Shown here: piece after piece, positions 17,970-26,928 of the stretch
Layout of the letters: the number at the start of each line of letters is the position of its first letter
Numbering within the stretch: the stretch's first letter is position 1
NCBI GenBank assembly: GCA_022827055.1
Contig: JAJDTR010000125.1
Span: forward strand, 46,114-110,113
Direction: 5' to 3'
Length of the DNA stretch: 64,000 nucleotides
Source: Candidatus Poribacteria bacterium
Lineage (GTDB): Bacteria > Poribacteria > WGA-4E > JAJDTR01
Notes under the pieces: model-generated
What the model was told of the DNA's origin: nothing
What the model saw: only the letters and a program-made list of their open reading frames with translations
Database searches by the model: none
Program-made: the position numbers and the translations under genes

Positions 17970-19406
17970 TTATTGCGCTTCGATTTGCCGGATCATGGCT
18001 TTTGTCTCGTCGGCTTCGGGGAAGTTTGACGACAACTTCAAAGCAATCGTAAACGCTCTTAGCGCATTGCGAGTATCCCGATTTCCATAATATGCCATTC
18101 CGAGATGGTAGTAAACCGTGGGCGAATCGGGGAGAAGTTTGGCGGCGAGCGTGAGGGTTTTCAGTGCGGAATTGTAATTCTCTCGCTTAAAATACACCCA
18201 GCCGAGCGTGTCGAGAGACACGGGGTGTCCCCCTTCCTCGGGTCCGACTTCCGCAGCTTTCCGGGCAAGGTTCAGCGCTTCGTCCAAATTCCTGTCGTTC
18301 TCCGCATAGTAAAACGCCAGGTTGTTCATGGCTCTGATGGATGCCGGATTAAGCGCCAATGCCTTCTGCAGATACGGTCCGGCAAGTTCCGGGTCGCCCG
18401 CTCTCCCATGGGCGATAGCGAGACTGTTGTAAATCTTCAGCAGATCGTTCTCGTTCTGATGGTCGTAGCCACGGCTAGCGGACAACGCACGTTCCAAGGC
18501 GGCAACCGCTTCCTTGTCGCGTTCGATTCCAAGCAAAGAGACGCCGTAGAGGTACCAGATTAACGGGTTTTTCTCGTCCTCCGAGACCACCACCGCCAGT
18601 TCTTCGGCGGCGCGTTCAAAATCCCTCGCCATGAAGTATCGCCGACCGCGCCGCGTGAACCAGAACTTGCTTACACCCGCTTTTTCGACCTCCTTGTATA
18701 GTGGGTCCGGCATCTCATTGTATTTTGTGGGCAGCTGCGCCGCTTGAGCGTGACGACGGGATACCTTCTTGTCGCCCAATGCCAAGTAGACCTGCGCAAG
18801 TGCGGCGTGCACCTCGCTCTGTTTCGGGTTCAGCGCCAGTGCGCGTCGCAGATGGTCACGCGCCGTCTCGAACTGCTTGGCAGAGAGTGCAAGCTGACCC
18901 AACCGCAGTTCAGAAAACGGATTTCGCGGCGCCAATTCGAAGCCACGCTCGAAATGCCGTCCCGCGATTTTGAGCTTCCCGGAACTTCTAAGGGCATTCG
19001 CGTAGTAAATGTGAGCAGGTGCGTATGTCGAATCCAGTTCTATTGCTCGCGCGTACACATCTGCCGCCTTCGCGGGATCATTGTCTACCGCTCTCCCGAG
19101 GTAGTAAAGCCATCGAAACGCATCGGGCTCGATCTTCGACGCGTTTCGGTAGCAGCGGGCAGCCTCGGCGCGCCACTCGTGAGCCAAATAGACATGGCCG
19201 AGCCGACCCCAAGCGGCGGCGGATCCGGGATTGTAGGCAACCGTGGACCGGGCAGAATCAACCGCGTGTACGAGCCGCTTATTCGAAACCAATGCGAGGT
19301 CGCGCGGTACGGGTATCCCTTCAAGTGCGTTCGATTGAGAGATCGCCCCATCAACACGAGCAATTCCAATGCAAACAGAGAGTATCACCAAGAAGATTTT
19401 CTTCAT
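17970..19406 (-). CDS. Exported TPR-repeat protein
   Basis: A 478-residue protein with signal peptide MKKIFLVILSVCIGIARVDG and then roughly ten tetratricopeptide repeats from about residue 50 to 470, for example AAAWGRLGHVYLAHEWRAEA, APAHIYYANALRSSGKLKIA and SPTVYYHLGMAYYGNRDTRN. TPR arrays are protein-binding scaffolds. The gene overlaps the end of the upstream VCBS/ASPIC gene by four bases, so both are translated together and likely act as a pair in the periplasm or at the surface. No enzymatic domain is seen. Confidence 0.9.
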   Translation of the reverse strand: MKKIFLVILSVCIGIARVDGAISQSNALEGIPVPRDLALVSNKRLVHAVDSARSTVAYNPGSAAAWGRLGHVYLAHEWRAEAARCYRNASKIEPDAFRWLYYLGRAVDNDPAKAADVYARAIELDSTYAPAHIYYANALRSSGKLKIAGRHFERGFELAPRNPFSELRLGQLALSAKQFETARDHLRRALALNPKQSEVHAALAQVYLALGDKKVSRRHAQAAQLPTKYNEMPDPLYKEVEKAGVSKFWFTRRGRRYFMARDFERAAEELAVVVSEDEKNPLIWYLYGVSLLGIERDKEAVAALERALSASRGYDHQNENDLLKIYNSLAIAHGRAGDPELAGPYLQKALALNPASIRAMNNLAFYYAENDRNLDEALNLARKAAEVGPEEGGHPVSLDTLGWVYFKRENYNSALKTLTLAAKLLPDSPTVYYHLGMAYYGNRDTRNALRAFTIALKLSSNFPEADETKAMIRQIEAQ

Positions 19407-21190
19407 AATGCGTCTCCGCTTCCTTTGCGCAGGGTAAGTTCTCGGTCAACTCCCAGCGGATTGAAACGTTCTCGGCTGCCGTCTGGCCACTTTATTTCGA
19501 TTGATTCCACTACTTCAACCGTGCCAAGTCCGAAATGAGCGCGTAGTTGGCTGCTACTGAGATAGCTGTAGCCGGGGAGTATAAGTCTAACGAACTCAGC
19601 CTCCGCCGTCACCACCGTCACCTCGGCGCCGATCGCGTCTCGATTCACATCCACAGCCCGCACACGCAGCCAATGATTGCTCAGTGGAAGAGCATCATTG
19701 CGAAACATCCGAATCCCGTTGAGATTGCCGACGACCAAATCAATGTCGCCATCCAGATCGGCGTCGCCAAAAGCAAGCCCGCGGCTGACTTCAACTTGGT
19801 TGGCGAAAGCGCCAGCTAGCGAACTGATATGCGTGAAAACCCCGCTGCCGTCGTTTTGAAACAGCAGGTTCGGCTCGGCGTACGAGTTCCAGAACTCGCC
19901 AACATTTGCTCCCGGAAACTTCGATCCGCGCCTGACGGCGCCGTTGACAAGTGCCAGGTCGAGGTCGCCGTCGTTATCATAGTCGAAGAACCCGCAGCCG
20001 AAACCGGTATAGCCCCGATCGACCCTCGCCAGCCCGGACGCTTCCGATGTGTCAACGAATATCCCGTACTCCGTGGCGGTGTAGAGCGTGTTGGTCTCAT
20101 CCCTCAGGTGTGTCATGAACAGGTCGAGACGCCCGTCGCCGTTCACATCGCCGACGGTCACGCCCATGCTTGCTTCCGCTTCGCCGTACGCGTTGAACGC
20201 CACGCCGCGCATAACGGCTTCATCGGTAAACGTGCCGTCTCCGTTGTTGACCCACAGGTGGTTTGCCTCTTGATCGTTGGCGACATAAATATCTACCCAA
20301 CCGTCTCCCGTCAGATCTGCACAGGCGACCCCCAATCCCTTCCCCGGGGATGAAATGCCAGACGTTGCGGTCACATCCGAGAAGGTTCCATCCCCGTTAT
20401 TGCGGTAGAGCGCGTCGAGCACCCCCTCGAAGCTCTGGGGACCGCAGTAAACGGTTCTGTCATTTCTGCTGCGGCAGGTGATGCCCGAGTCGAATAGAAG
20501 ATAGCGCACAACGTAGAGGTCCAGATTCCCATCCCGGTCGTAGTCGAAAAAGGCAGCCGATGAACTCCAGTGGTCGTCGGAGAACCCGGCGGTGACTGTA
20601 GCGTCGACGAAGGTGCCGTCTCCGTTGTTCAGGTAAAAGGTGTCGCGTCCGAAGTTCGTCACGTAGACATCCAGGTCGCCATCGTTGTCGGTGTCTCCGA
20701 TCGCGGCGCCCTGTCCGTAACCCGGGTCATCCAAGCCGGCAGCAGATGCCACATTCCGATACGTCCCGTCGGGTAGCTGCCGGTAAAGCCGGTTGGGTGC
20801 GCGCAGGTCAGGTTTTCCGGGAGGAGGGCAAACTATTTGGAGCAGGTCGAGATCGCCGTCGCCGTCGTAGTCGAATACCGAAACACCTCCGCCCATAATC
20901 TCCGGCAGCGAATATGTTCCGTCCGGCAACGGCTTGGGTGCGTCGCTTAACTGCAACTCCGAGGTGATTTCCGTGAAGTACGGGGCGCTCAGATTGATGG
21001 GCCAGGACAGATTCTCGTCCGGCAACGGCTTGGGTGGATCTTTTAAGTGCATCTCCTGGGTGTTTTGCGTGACGTACGGTGCACTCGCAGTGATGGGTAT
21101 GGGGGGAGTGCGTCCTATTGCAACGTGGATTGCGGCGGCAAAGCAGAAAACATACAGTGCGGTCGTTAGGAGGATTATTTTATTCCGCAT
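19403..21190 (-). CDS. Secreted VCBS/FG-GAP propeller protein with ASPIC/UnbV domain
   Basis: A 595-residue protein with signal peptide MRNKIILLTTALYVFCFAAA. After it comes a tandem duplication of about 32 residues (SAPYVTQNTQEMHLKDPPKP and SAPYFTEITSELQLSDAPKP, each ending LPD). At least seven calcium-loop repeats follow: FDYDGDGDLDLL, GDTDNDGDLDVYVT, FDYDRDGNLDLYVV, ADLTGDGWVDIYV, GDVNGDGRLDLFMT, FDYDNDGDLDLALV and GDADLDGDIDLVVG. The last 80 residues (NHWLRVRAVDVN..SIEIKWPDGSRERF) are the ASPIC/UnbV domain. Such proteins are usually exported and often co-occur with TPR proteins, as here. The function is unknown; adhesion or enzyme scaffolding is possible. Confidence 0.9.
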   Translation of the reverse strand: MRNKIILLTTALYVFCFAAAIHVAIGRTPPIPITASAPYVTQNTQEMHLKDPPKPLPDENLSWPINLSAPYFTEITSELQLSDAPKPLPDGTYSLPEIMGGGVSVFDYDGDGDLDLLQIVCPPPGKPDLRAPNRLYRQLPDGTYRNVASAAGLDDPGYGQGAAIGDTDNDGDLDVYVTNFGRDTFYLNNGDGTFVDATVTAGFSDDHWSSSAAFFDYDRDGNLDLYVVRYLLFDSGITCRSRNDRTVYCGPQSFEGVLDALYRNNGDGTFSDVTATSGISSPGKGLGVACADLTGDGWVDIYVANDQEANHLWVNNGDGTFTDEAVMRGVAFNAYGEAEASMGVTVGDVNGDGRLDLFMTHLRDETNTLYTATEYGIFVDTSEASGLARVDRGYTGFGCGFFDYDNDGDLDLALVNGAVRRGSKFPGANVGEFWNSYAEPNLLFQNDGSGVFTHISSLAGAFANQVEVSRGLAFGDADLDGDIDLVVGNLNGIRMFRNDALPLSNHWLRVRAVDVNRDAIGAEVTVVTAEAEFVRLILPGYSYLSSSQLRAHFGLGTVEVVESIEIKWPDGSRERFNPLGVDRELTLRKGSGDAL

Positions 21191-21625
21191 GGGATTCTTG
21201 GCTAAGAACCTGTTTAAATAACAGGTGCTAAAGCCGTTTCCGGTGATTTGGGGTTGGAATTCGCGGTGCTCAACCTTGCCTTCGGTCTATGGGATGGCTT
21301 TGGGCGGGGCAAGATGCCCCGCCTACAGGCGGTGGAGGGGAACCCGCCACCAGTGTTGCTATACACCTTTCGCCCTTTCAGGAATAAAAGGCTGGTGCGC
21401 AGTGCGCACCCTACAACTCTACCGCTATAATCACTTCGTGGGGGACGCAGATCTGCGTCCCCTACAGTGTCCGCCACAATCCTGGGACGGCACGGGGCCG
21501 TCCCCTACATATAAGCCTCTTGGGAATTCCATTTTGAATTGATGAAAGCAGATTCTGTTGGCACATTCAAAGGCTGGTGGGCGGTAAGAGAAGAAATCGG
21601 GGCCTTATTGATCGCCGACTCCATT
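21191..21625. repeat. Intergenic mosaic of palindromic repeats
   Basis: At least four hairpin families occur: GGCGGGGCAAGATGCCCCGCC at about 21303-21323, a RAYT-type end near 21355-21390 (TATACACCTTTCGCCC), TGGTGCGCAGTGCGCACC near 21391, and GGGACGGCACGGGGCCGTCC near 21482. The last recurs near 24556. Open frames here only translate these repeats. Confidence 0.75.
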
Positions 21626-21997
21626 CTAAATCAGAGAGTCGATGGTCACATTTCCATCGTTTATAACCTCCAACATCACGCGATTTCCATAAAGCAACGA
21701 CATACCAATCAATGGCCCACCGTCTGCTCGCAAAACAAGCACCTCTTTTTCCTGCCCATGCCATAACACTTTTGCAAAATACATATCTAACACCACCACG
21801 TTTCCATCACCAAGAGTAACGTGTCGACTGCCTGCTAGATGAAGTTTCAGGTAACTGATTAAATCATTCGGCAGCGTTAGATAGCCGTTGAATCCTGTAT
21901 CAATCACTCCCTCCACTTTTTCTTTTTCCTGAATTGAGCCGATAATCTCTAATTCGATGACAGCTTCTCGATTGGCGGTAATTTTTCCAGTTATCAC
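21626..21997 (-). CDS. Clan AA retropepsin-like aspartyl protease
   Basis: A 123-residue protein with the signature GVIDTGFNGYLTLP (Asp at about residue 33 in DTG) and the closing GGPLIGMSLLYGN near 92-104, which corresponds to the hydrophobic-hydrophobic-Gly end of a single retropepsin lobe. One lobe means it should work as a homodimer. No membrane segment is present, so it is probably cytoplasmic. It starts with GTG overlapping the stop of the upstream small gene (GTGA), so the two form a tight pair. The substrate is unknown. Confidence 0.82.
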   Translation of the reverse strand: MITGKITANREAVIELEIIGSIQEKEKVEGVIDTGFNGYLTLPNDLISYLKLHLAGSRHVTLGDGNVVVLDMYFAKVLWHGQEKEVLVLRADGGPLIGMSLLYGNRVMLEVINDGNVTIDSLI

Positions 21998-22263
21998 GGT
22001 GCTTTCACCGAAGAGTTTCCACCGATTCGATACGCGGTTGGGGACCCGATTTGCAAACCGTAAACAACGGCATCGGGATACTTGGCAAGAAGACGTTTGG
22101 TGGCTACCAAATCGTCTATATTCATTTCGTATTCACCCGTTTCGATATCAATGACCAAGAATTTGCCTTTGTGCTCCGGCTCAACTTTGTCTCGAATCTC
22201 TCGCCTATAGATTGTTTCACCCCGTGTTGCGACCTGTTTTGAGGTATAATTGGCATAAGGCAT
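21994..22263 (-). CDS. Small conserved-looking protein paired with the aspartyl protease
   Basis: About 89 residues, function not recognised. It starts at 22263 because GGAGAAAG lies a suitable distance upstream; ATG at 22278 has no ribosome site. The middle, KGKFLVIDIETGEYEMNIDD, followed by LVATKRLLAKYPDAVVYGLQ, reads like a compact alpha/beta fold. It is followed without a gap by the retropepsin-like gene, and similar two-gene cassettes are, from memory, common in cyanobacteria and other environmental bacteria. It could be the protease's partner, substrate or inhibitor; all of these are inference. Confidence 0.65.
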   Translation of the reverse strand: MPYANYTSKQVATRGETIYRREIRDKVEPEHKGKFLVIDIETGEYEMNIDDLVATKRLLAKYPDAVVYGLQIGSPTAYRIGGNSSVKAP

Positions 22264-22411
22264 GGTGACTTTCTCCATAGCAGAATCGTTTGTGGTGTGT
22301 CAGTAAATCAGCGATTGGAGTTGGCTTTCGCTAATCTCAACCCAGCCTACGGGCTGTAGGAGCTATACCTCTCGTCCTATTAGGCATAGGAGGCAGCTGC
22401 GCTCCCGCAAC

Positions 22412-23512
22412 TTACGGCACGGCGACCGCGGTGCCGGAGCGGCCGGAATCGATGGCGGCTTGGACAGTGGCGCAAATGGCGCGTCCAGCGCGCGCGTTCA
22501 ACATGGTGTCTCCATCGGTGTCGATCGCACGAGCGAAGTCCTCGGGTAGCTGGAAGTTGTTGTCGTCGGCGATCCGCTGGTGCGGATATTCGGCCGCCGA
22601 TTGCCCCCGGTAGTAAACGCTAATCTCCGGGCGCGCCTCGCTGATAACCAGCGCTCCCTCCGATCCGAGCACGTGAATCTTAATCTCGCCGATGTCCGGG
22701 TGACTGGCGGCGCCGATGCGGCCGATGCACAGCGTTCCTAGGATTCCCTTATCCATCTCCAGCGTGACGGTTGCCAGATCCTCGATGTCGTTGTCGACGC
22801 AGGCTTGATGGAAGTGCGCGGTGGTACGGGCAAAAACCTGCCGCACGTTCGCTCCCGTCAGCATGCGTATGTAAGCGAGCGGATAAATCCCCTCGATCTT
22901 CAGTTCGCCCATGGGGTCGACGCCCACGCCCCCGTCGGATCCGTCCGCATGCGCCTCCTTCTGACGTTCCAGCCAATTGATGGGCGGCTTCTTGGGTTGG
23001 TTCGCGTCTTTCCGGGGTCCGGCGTCTTTGGCAAAATAGAAATCGGCGTGGACGGCGTACGGCTCGCCTATCTTGCCGCTCTCTACCACCCGCTTGGCTT
23101 GGATAAGCGCCGGCAAACGGTTGCGATTCCAGAGCAGGAACTTGACGTTGTTACGCTCGACCGCCTCAACCACGCGGTCACACTCGGACACGCGGTTCGA
23201 CATCGGTTTATCTTGCACAACGTGCAATCCGGCGTCGGCGGCACGTACGCTCAGATCGCAGTGGCGTTCCGCCTCCGAGTTTACGACCGCGACCTGCACG
23301 TCATAATCGGCGATGGCGCGTTCGACATCGCGCACATAGGGGATATTGTACTCGTCCGCGAATTCCTGGTTGCGTTCATGCACCCAGTCGGGCTGATCGG
23401 CATCGTCGGCGACGACCACAGGATCGAAACGGGGATGCGCCGCCATCGCGACGTTGAGATAGGCGTGTTTGACGACGCTTAGCGAGGCAAATCGAAATTT
23501 AGGCGAGTTCAT
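22412..23512 (-). CDS. Gfo/Idh/MocA-like oxidoreductase with atypical nucleotide loop
   Basis: A 366-residue protein, last of three related genes. It starts at 23512 behind ACGGAGGT. The usual GxGxxG loop after the first strand is replaced by RFASLSVVKHAYLNVAMAAH, and the EKP motif reads VVQDKPMSN near residue 98. The C-terminal domain is normal (LARMLTGA-like YPLAYIRMLTGANVRQVF near 213, IKIHVLGSEGALVIS near 285). The upstream gene's last 14 bases overlap its start, so they are co-translated. It closely resembles the product of 24672-25766, indicating duplication. It may bind a nucleotide differently or be specialised; this is unproven. Confidence 0.83.
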   Translation of the reverse strand: MNSPKFRFASLSVVKHAYLNVAMAAHPRFDPVVVADDADQPDWVHERNQEFADEYNIPYVRDVERAIADYDVQVAVVNSEAERHCDLSVRAADAGLHVVQDKPMSNRVSECDRVVEAVERNNVKFLLWNRNRLPALIQAKRVVESGKIGEPYAVHADFYFAKDAGPRKDANQPKKPPINWLERQKEAHADGSDGGVGVDPMGELKIEGIYPLAYIRMLTGANVRQVFARTTAHFHQACVDNDIEDLATVTLEMDKGILGTLCIGRIGAASHPDIGEIKIHVLGSEGALVISEARPEISVYYRGQSAAEYPHQRIADDNNFQLPEDFARAIDTDGDTMLNARAGRAICATVQAAIDSGRSGTAVAVP

Positions 23513-24461
23513 AGCTACCTCCGTTCAATCGTAGAGTTTGTTGGGACTGTAGGGAGGTTACGGCGGCTTCGGCGACTTGGATCGCGGTGCAGTTTTCCGC
23601 GCCGCTCGCCGCGGGTTCCCGCCCCTCCTCAACCGCGGACACAAATTCTTCAAGCTGCGCCGTCAACGCGGCTGCACCTTGACCGGTGTCGATGGCGCTA
23701 GGATCGCCGCCTTGGAACACGAGGTTGCGGTTGTGATGGTCGTCGGCATACGCGGCGCCGGATGAACCGATGAGGGATAACGAGAGGTAGCCGTCGCCGC
23801 TAGGCAGTGTGCGCGCCTCGTCTATCAGCGCCATGCCGCCGTCGGGAAAGCCGAGATGCACTTGGGCGTAACCCGAGCGTCCCACCGCATAAACCTCGGT
23901 AGGGGACCCACCGAACAGCCAGATGGCAAGATCGATTCCCGCAACGGCCCCTCCCAGCACGATGTCATTGGCGCTATTCGGACCTGACGGCTGCGACCAG
24001 CGGTGCATACGCAGCAATCCTGGTTCTCCCAACTTGCCGTCCGCCAATGCGTTTTTCACCGCCTGGTGAGACGGCATGAACCGCAAGGAGCTGCTCGCCA
24101 TGAGACGCACGTCGGCAGACCTGCACGCCTCCACGACCCTTTCGGCATCCTCCACGGACGGCGCGAGGGGCGAAGCGGTGAGCACATGTTTGCCTGCCTC
24201 CGCCGCTTGCAAGGCTAGGCTGCTTCTGGCATGATTGGATTCGGGGATTATCACGACGTCGAACGCATCCGCGCCCCTTTCCAACAGTTTCTCAAGCGAA
24301 TTTGCCGTAATCGATGCGCCGAGCGAGTCGGCGGCAGCTTGGGCGCGATCAGGTTGCGGATCAACCACGGCAACAAACGCCGCATTGGGCAATCGCGGCG
24401 TCACAGTCGTATAGGAGGCGGCGTTTTCTCCGCCGCCAATCAGGGCTAATCTGGTTGCCAA
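23499..24461 (-). CDS. Gfo/Idh/MocA-like protein lacking the EKP motif
   Basis: A 320-residue protein with TTG start at 24461 and GGAGG ten bases upstream. The N-terminus LALIGGGENAASYTTVTPRL has a partly degenerate dinucleotide loop. The segment equivalent to HVLVEKPLA reads HVLTASPLAPSVED, so the conserved Glu-Lys is absent; this Lys is important for activity in the family. The C-terminal half keeps the expected NDIVLGGAVAGIDLAIWLFG. It sits between two paralogous family members and overlaps the downstream one, so a non-catalytic subunit or divergent enzyme is plausible. Confidence 0.8.
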   Translation of the reverse strand: MATRLALIGGGENAASYTTVTPRLPNAAFVAVVDPQPDRAQAAADSLGASITANSLEKLLERGADAFDVVIIPESNHARSSLALQAAEAGKHVLTASPLAPSVEDAERVVEACRSADVRLMASSSLRFMPSHQAVKNALADGKLGEPGLLRMHRWSQPSGPNSANDIVLGGAVAGIDLAIWLFGGSPTEVYAVGRSGYAQVHLGFPDGGMALIDEARTLPSGDGYLSLSLIGSSGAAYADDHHNRNLVFQGGDPSAIDTGQGAAALTAQLEEFVSAVEEGREPAASGAENCTAIQVAEAAVTSLQSQQTLRLNGGSYELA

Positions 24462-24671
24462 AGGATGTGCACCTCCGTGTTATGGTTTTGCGTATTCTTC
24501 AGATATTGATGTGTTGGGGTTTCTGAAATTTATTTAGGACATCCCGATGGTTGTTCAATTGGGACAGCACGGGGGCCGTCCCCTACATATAAGCTCCCGA
24601 GGGGATTCCATCTTCGACAAATGTGAAAGAAACCGAGTTTGAGGTAAAAACTCGGTTTCACAATGCGCACA
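24462..24671. repeat. Intergenic palindromes between oxidoreductase genes
   Basis: Contains GGGACAGCACGGGGGCCGTC with TACATATAAG, matching the unit near 21482, and a terminator-like hairpin at 24629-24659. No gene is supported. Confidence 0.65.
24629..24659 (-). terminator. Putative terminator hairpin after the 24672-25766 gene
   Basis: GAAACCGAGTTT at 24629-24640 pairs perfectly with AAACTCGGTTTC at 24648-24659 around a 7-base loop. It lies 12 bases past the stop of the minus-strand gene; on that strand the hairpin is followed by TTTCACATTT, a weak T-rich run. Confidence 0.5.
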
Positions 24672-25766
24672 TTACGACACCGTGACCGGAATCCCGGAGC
24701 GTCCGGAGTCCATCGCGGCTTGGACGGTGGCGCAGATGGCGCGACCGGCTCGCGCGTTGAGGATGGTGTCGCCATCCGTGTCGATTGCCCAAGCGAAGTT
24801 CTCGGGAAGCCGGAAATCGTTGTCGGCGGCGACGCCCTGAAGCGGTCGGTCGGAACTCGGTCGACCCCTATAGTAGACCTGAATTGCAGGACGCGACTCA
24901 TTGATGACGAGCGCCCCCTTCGATCCGAGAACACGAGTCTTTATCTCGCCCGTATGCGAGCGGCTGGCGGCGCCGATGCGACCGATGCATAGTGTACCGA
25001 GTATGCCCTTATCCATCTCCAGCGTAACGGTCGCCAAGTCCTCGATGTCGTTATCCACGCAGAATTGATGAAAATGCGCGGTGGTGCGCGCAAACACCTT
25101 CCGGACAGCCGCCCCGGTCAGCATCCGCATGGAGGCGAGCGGATAGATTCCCTCAACCTGTAGTTCTCCCATAGGGCGGTCGCCGGCATCGGATCCGGCC
25201 GCATGCGCCTCCTTCTGCCGCTCCAACCGGTGGATCGTAGGTTTCTTGGGCTTGCTCGGATCCCTCGGGGGCCCTTTGTCCTTGGGGAAATAGAACTCGG
25301 AATGGATGGCGTAGATCTCGCCTATCCGACCGCTGTCCAACGCCTGCTTGGCTTGAATTAGGGCTGGAATATAGTTGCGGTTCCAGAGCAGAAACTTAAC
25401 GTTGTTACGTTCGACCGCCTCAACCACGCGGTCACACTCGGACACGCGGTTGGACATTGGCTTGTCCTGCACGATGTGCAATCCGGCGTCCGCGGCGCGC
25501 ACGCTCAAGTCGCAGTGACGTTCCGCCTCCGAACTGACGACCGCGACCTGCACATTATAATCGGCGATGGCGCGTTCCACGTCTCGGACATAGGGGATCT
25601 TGTAGTCGTCCGCGAACTTCTGGTTGAGTCCATGAACCCGGTCGGGCTGATCGGAATCGTCGGCGACGACCACAGGCTCGAAACGGGGGTGCGCCGCCAC
25701 CCCGATAGGGACATAGTCGTGCTTGACGACGCTTAGCGCGGCAAATCGAAATTTAGGCGGGTTCAT
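24672..25766 (-). CDS. Gfo/Idh/MocA-like oxidoreductase, paralogue of 22412-23512
   Basis: A 364-residue protein starting at 25766, where CGGAGGCAGCA precedes ATG (a longer frame to 25811 has no ribosome site). The first strand and loop read RFAALSVVKHDYVPIGVAAH, without the family's GxGxxG, and the EKP equivalent is IVQDKPMSN. The sequence nearly mirrors the product of 22412-23512 throughout, including WERNNVKFLLWNRN-type and GILGTLCIGRIGAAS segments. Both also carry a distinctive KDKGPPRDPSKPKKPTIH-like loop near residue 160. It is the most upstream gene of the three-gene minus-strand set, but a possible terminator separates it from the other two. Confidence 0.83.
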   Translation of the reverse strand: MNPPKFRFAALSVVKHDYVPIGVAAHPRFEPVVVADDSDQPDRVHGLNQKFADDYKIPYVRDVERAIADYNVQVAVVSSEAERHCDLSVRAADAGLHIVQDKPMSNRVSECDRVVEAVERNNVKFLLWNRNYIPALIQAKQALDSGRIGEIYAIHSEFYFPKDKGPPRDPSKPKKPTIHRLERQKEAHAAGSDAGDRPMGELQVEGIYPLASMRMLTGAAVRKVFARTTAHFHQFCVDNDIEDLATVTLEMDKGILGTLCIGRIGAASRSHTGEIKTRVLGSKGALVINESRPAIQVYYRGRPSSDRPLQGVAADNDFRLPENFAWAIDTDGDTILNARAGRAICATVQAAMDSGRSGIPVTVS

Positions 25767-26142
25767 TGCTGCCTCCGTGCAATCGTGACGGCACGCTGAC
25801 TTGGGCGCCATCTATTGGGTCTTTCCACGTTTTGTATTGATTCAGGTTTGAAAGTTTGTTAGAATCGCAGCGGTATTATTTTGCAGTGCGCAGCGGCGCG
25901 GCGACTGTCGAGACAACGCTTTTTGGTGATGATGGGACTAGCTGTAGGAGCGAGTTTTACTCGCGACAGCCACACCCGGTAAATTCGTTCTACAGTATAC
26001 CTGATTCAAATCTGAAAGTGATAGCATTATTTGAGAGGTAGTGTAGGCCAACGACGGGAGGAACGGTGCAGGACATCTCTTCAACATACACGAGATTGCC
26101 GTAAAACCGTCTTTAGAATAAACAGGAGGGTTCGCGACGGCC
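25767..26142. other. Divergent intergenic region with one hairpin repeat
   Basis: The gap lies between divergently transcribed genes, so promoters for both should be here. A repeat-type hairpin, GCGAGTTTTACTCGC, sits near 25951-25965 with GTAGGA in front. Nothing else is recognised. Confidence 0.5.
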
Positions 26143-26928
26143 ATGAATACCAATTTGAGGCAGAACAGCACGGTAACCGAAGCGGAATGGCGGGAGTTTG
26201 AGGACATCGGCTACGTGCGGCTGGGTGTGGTAGCGCCGGAGGAACAGATTGACGCGCTCTGCGAGCGAATCGATGAGATTATGCTCGGGAATATTCGCTA
26301 CGAGGGCATGCAGATGCAACTCTGTCCGTCGGCGTCGGATGACCGTGACAAGGTGAATTTCAGCGGAAATCACAAGGGCAGTTCGTTGAAGTACCGGAAG
26401 ATTCAAGAATTGGAAATGGATCCGCTGTTCCGCGACTATATCCGGAACCCGCTTTTCAGGGACATTACCCGGAAGAAGATCGGCGACAGGGTGAGCGTGT
26501 TCCGGGCTATGTTCTTCAATAAACCCGCCGAGGGCGGTGTATCGAAGAATTGGCACAAGGATTCCGGTTGGAACCTCAGCATCCCCGAAGAAATTACGGT
26601 CTACACCGCGCTCGACCCGCAGACCCGCGAAAACGGCTGTCTCATGGTCATCCCCTATTCGCACAAGGAGTGCCCGCTGGAGGGAGTGAAAACGGAGGAG
26701 ACGATACGGAAATACGCGCCGCCGGAAAAGCGGGTCTTCATGGAGATGGACAAGGGCGAAGTCGTCCTCTTCAAAAACCAAATGTTGCACTCGTCGCTGG
26801 TGAACACCACTAACCGTCCGCGCCGCGCGTTTAGCATCGCTTTTGTTCATGCGGACACCCACAACATAACTTCGGGCAGACGTTATCCCCAGGTGCTGCC
26901 GGAGTATCGCCCCGCAGCGAATGCATAG
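26143..26928 (+). CDS. PhyH-family Fe(II)/2-oxoglutarate dioxygenase
   Basis: A 261-residue protein starting behind AACAGGAGGG. Metal motif H-x-D is in KNWHKDSGWNLS near residue 137; the core LDPQTRENGCLMVIPYSHKE is near 163-182; the distal His is in KNQMLHSSLVNTT near 218 and Arg follows in RPRRAFSIAF near 232. All expected ligands are present, so it should be active. It opens the long plus-strand gene block and precedes two propeller-type glycosidase paralogues. The substrate is unknown. Confidence 0.9.
   Translation: MNTNLRQNSTVTEAEWREFEDIGYVRLGVVAPEEQIDALCERIDEIMLGNIRYEGMQMQLCPSASDDRDKVNFSGNHKGSSLKYRKIQELEMDPLFRDYIRNPLFRDITRKKIGDRVSVFRAMFFNKPAEGGVSKNWHKDSGWNLSIPEEITVYTALDPQTRENGCLMVIPYSHKECPLEGVKTEETIRKYAPPEKRVFMEMDKGEVVLFKNQMLHSSLVNTTNRPRRAFSIAFVHADTHNITSGRRYPQVLPEYRPAANA

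Noticed and set aside
21214..21542. Several open frames of 60-105 codons on both strands
   Set aside because: They are translations of palindromic repeats, so both strands stay open by symmetry.
26113..26862. Open frame of about 249 codons antisense to the PhyH gene at 26143
   Set aside because: The plus-strand frame has a strong ribosome site and full PhyH motifs; the antisense frame has neither.
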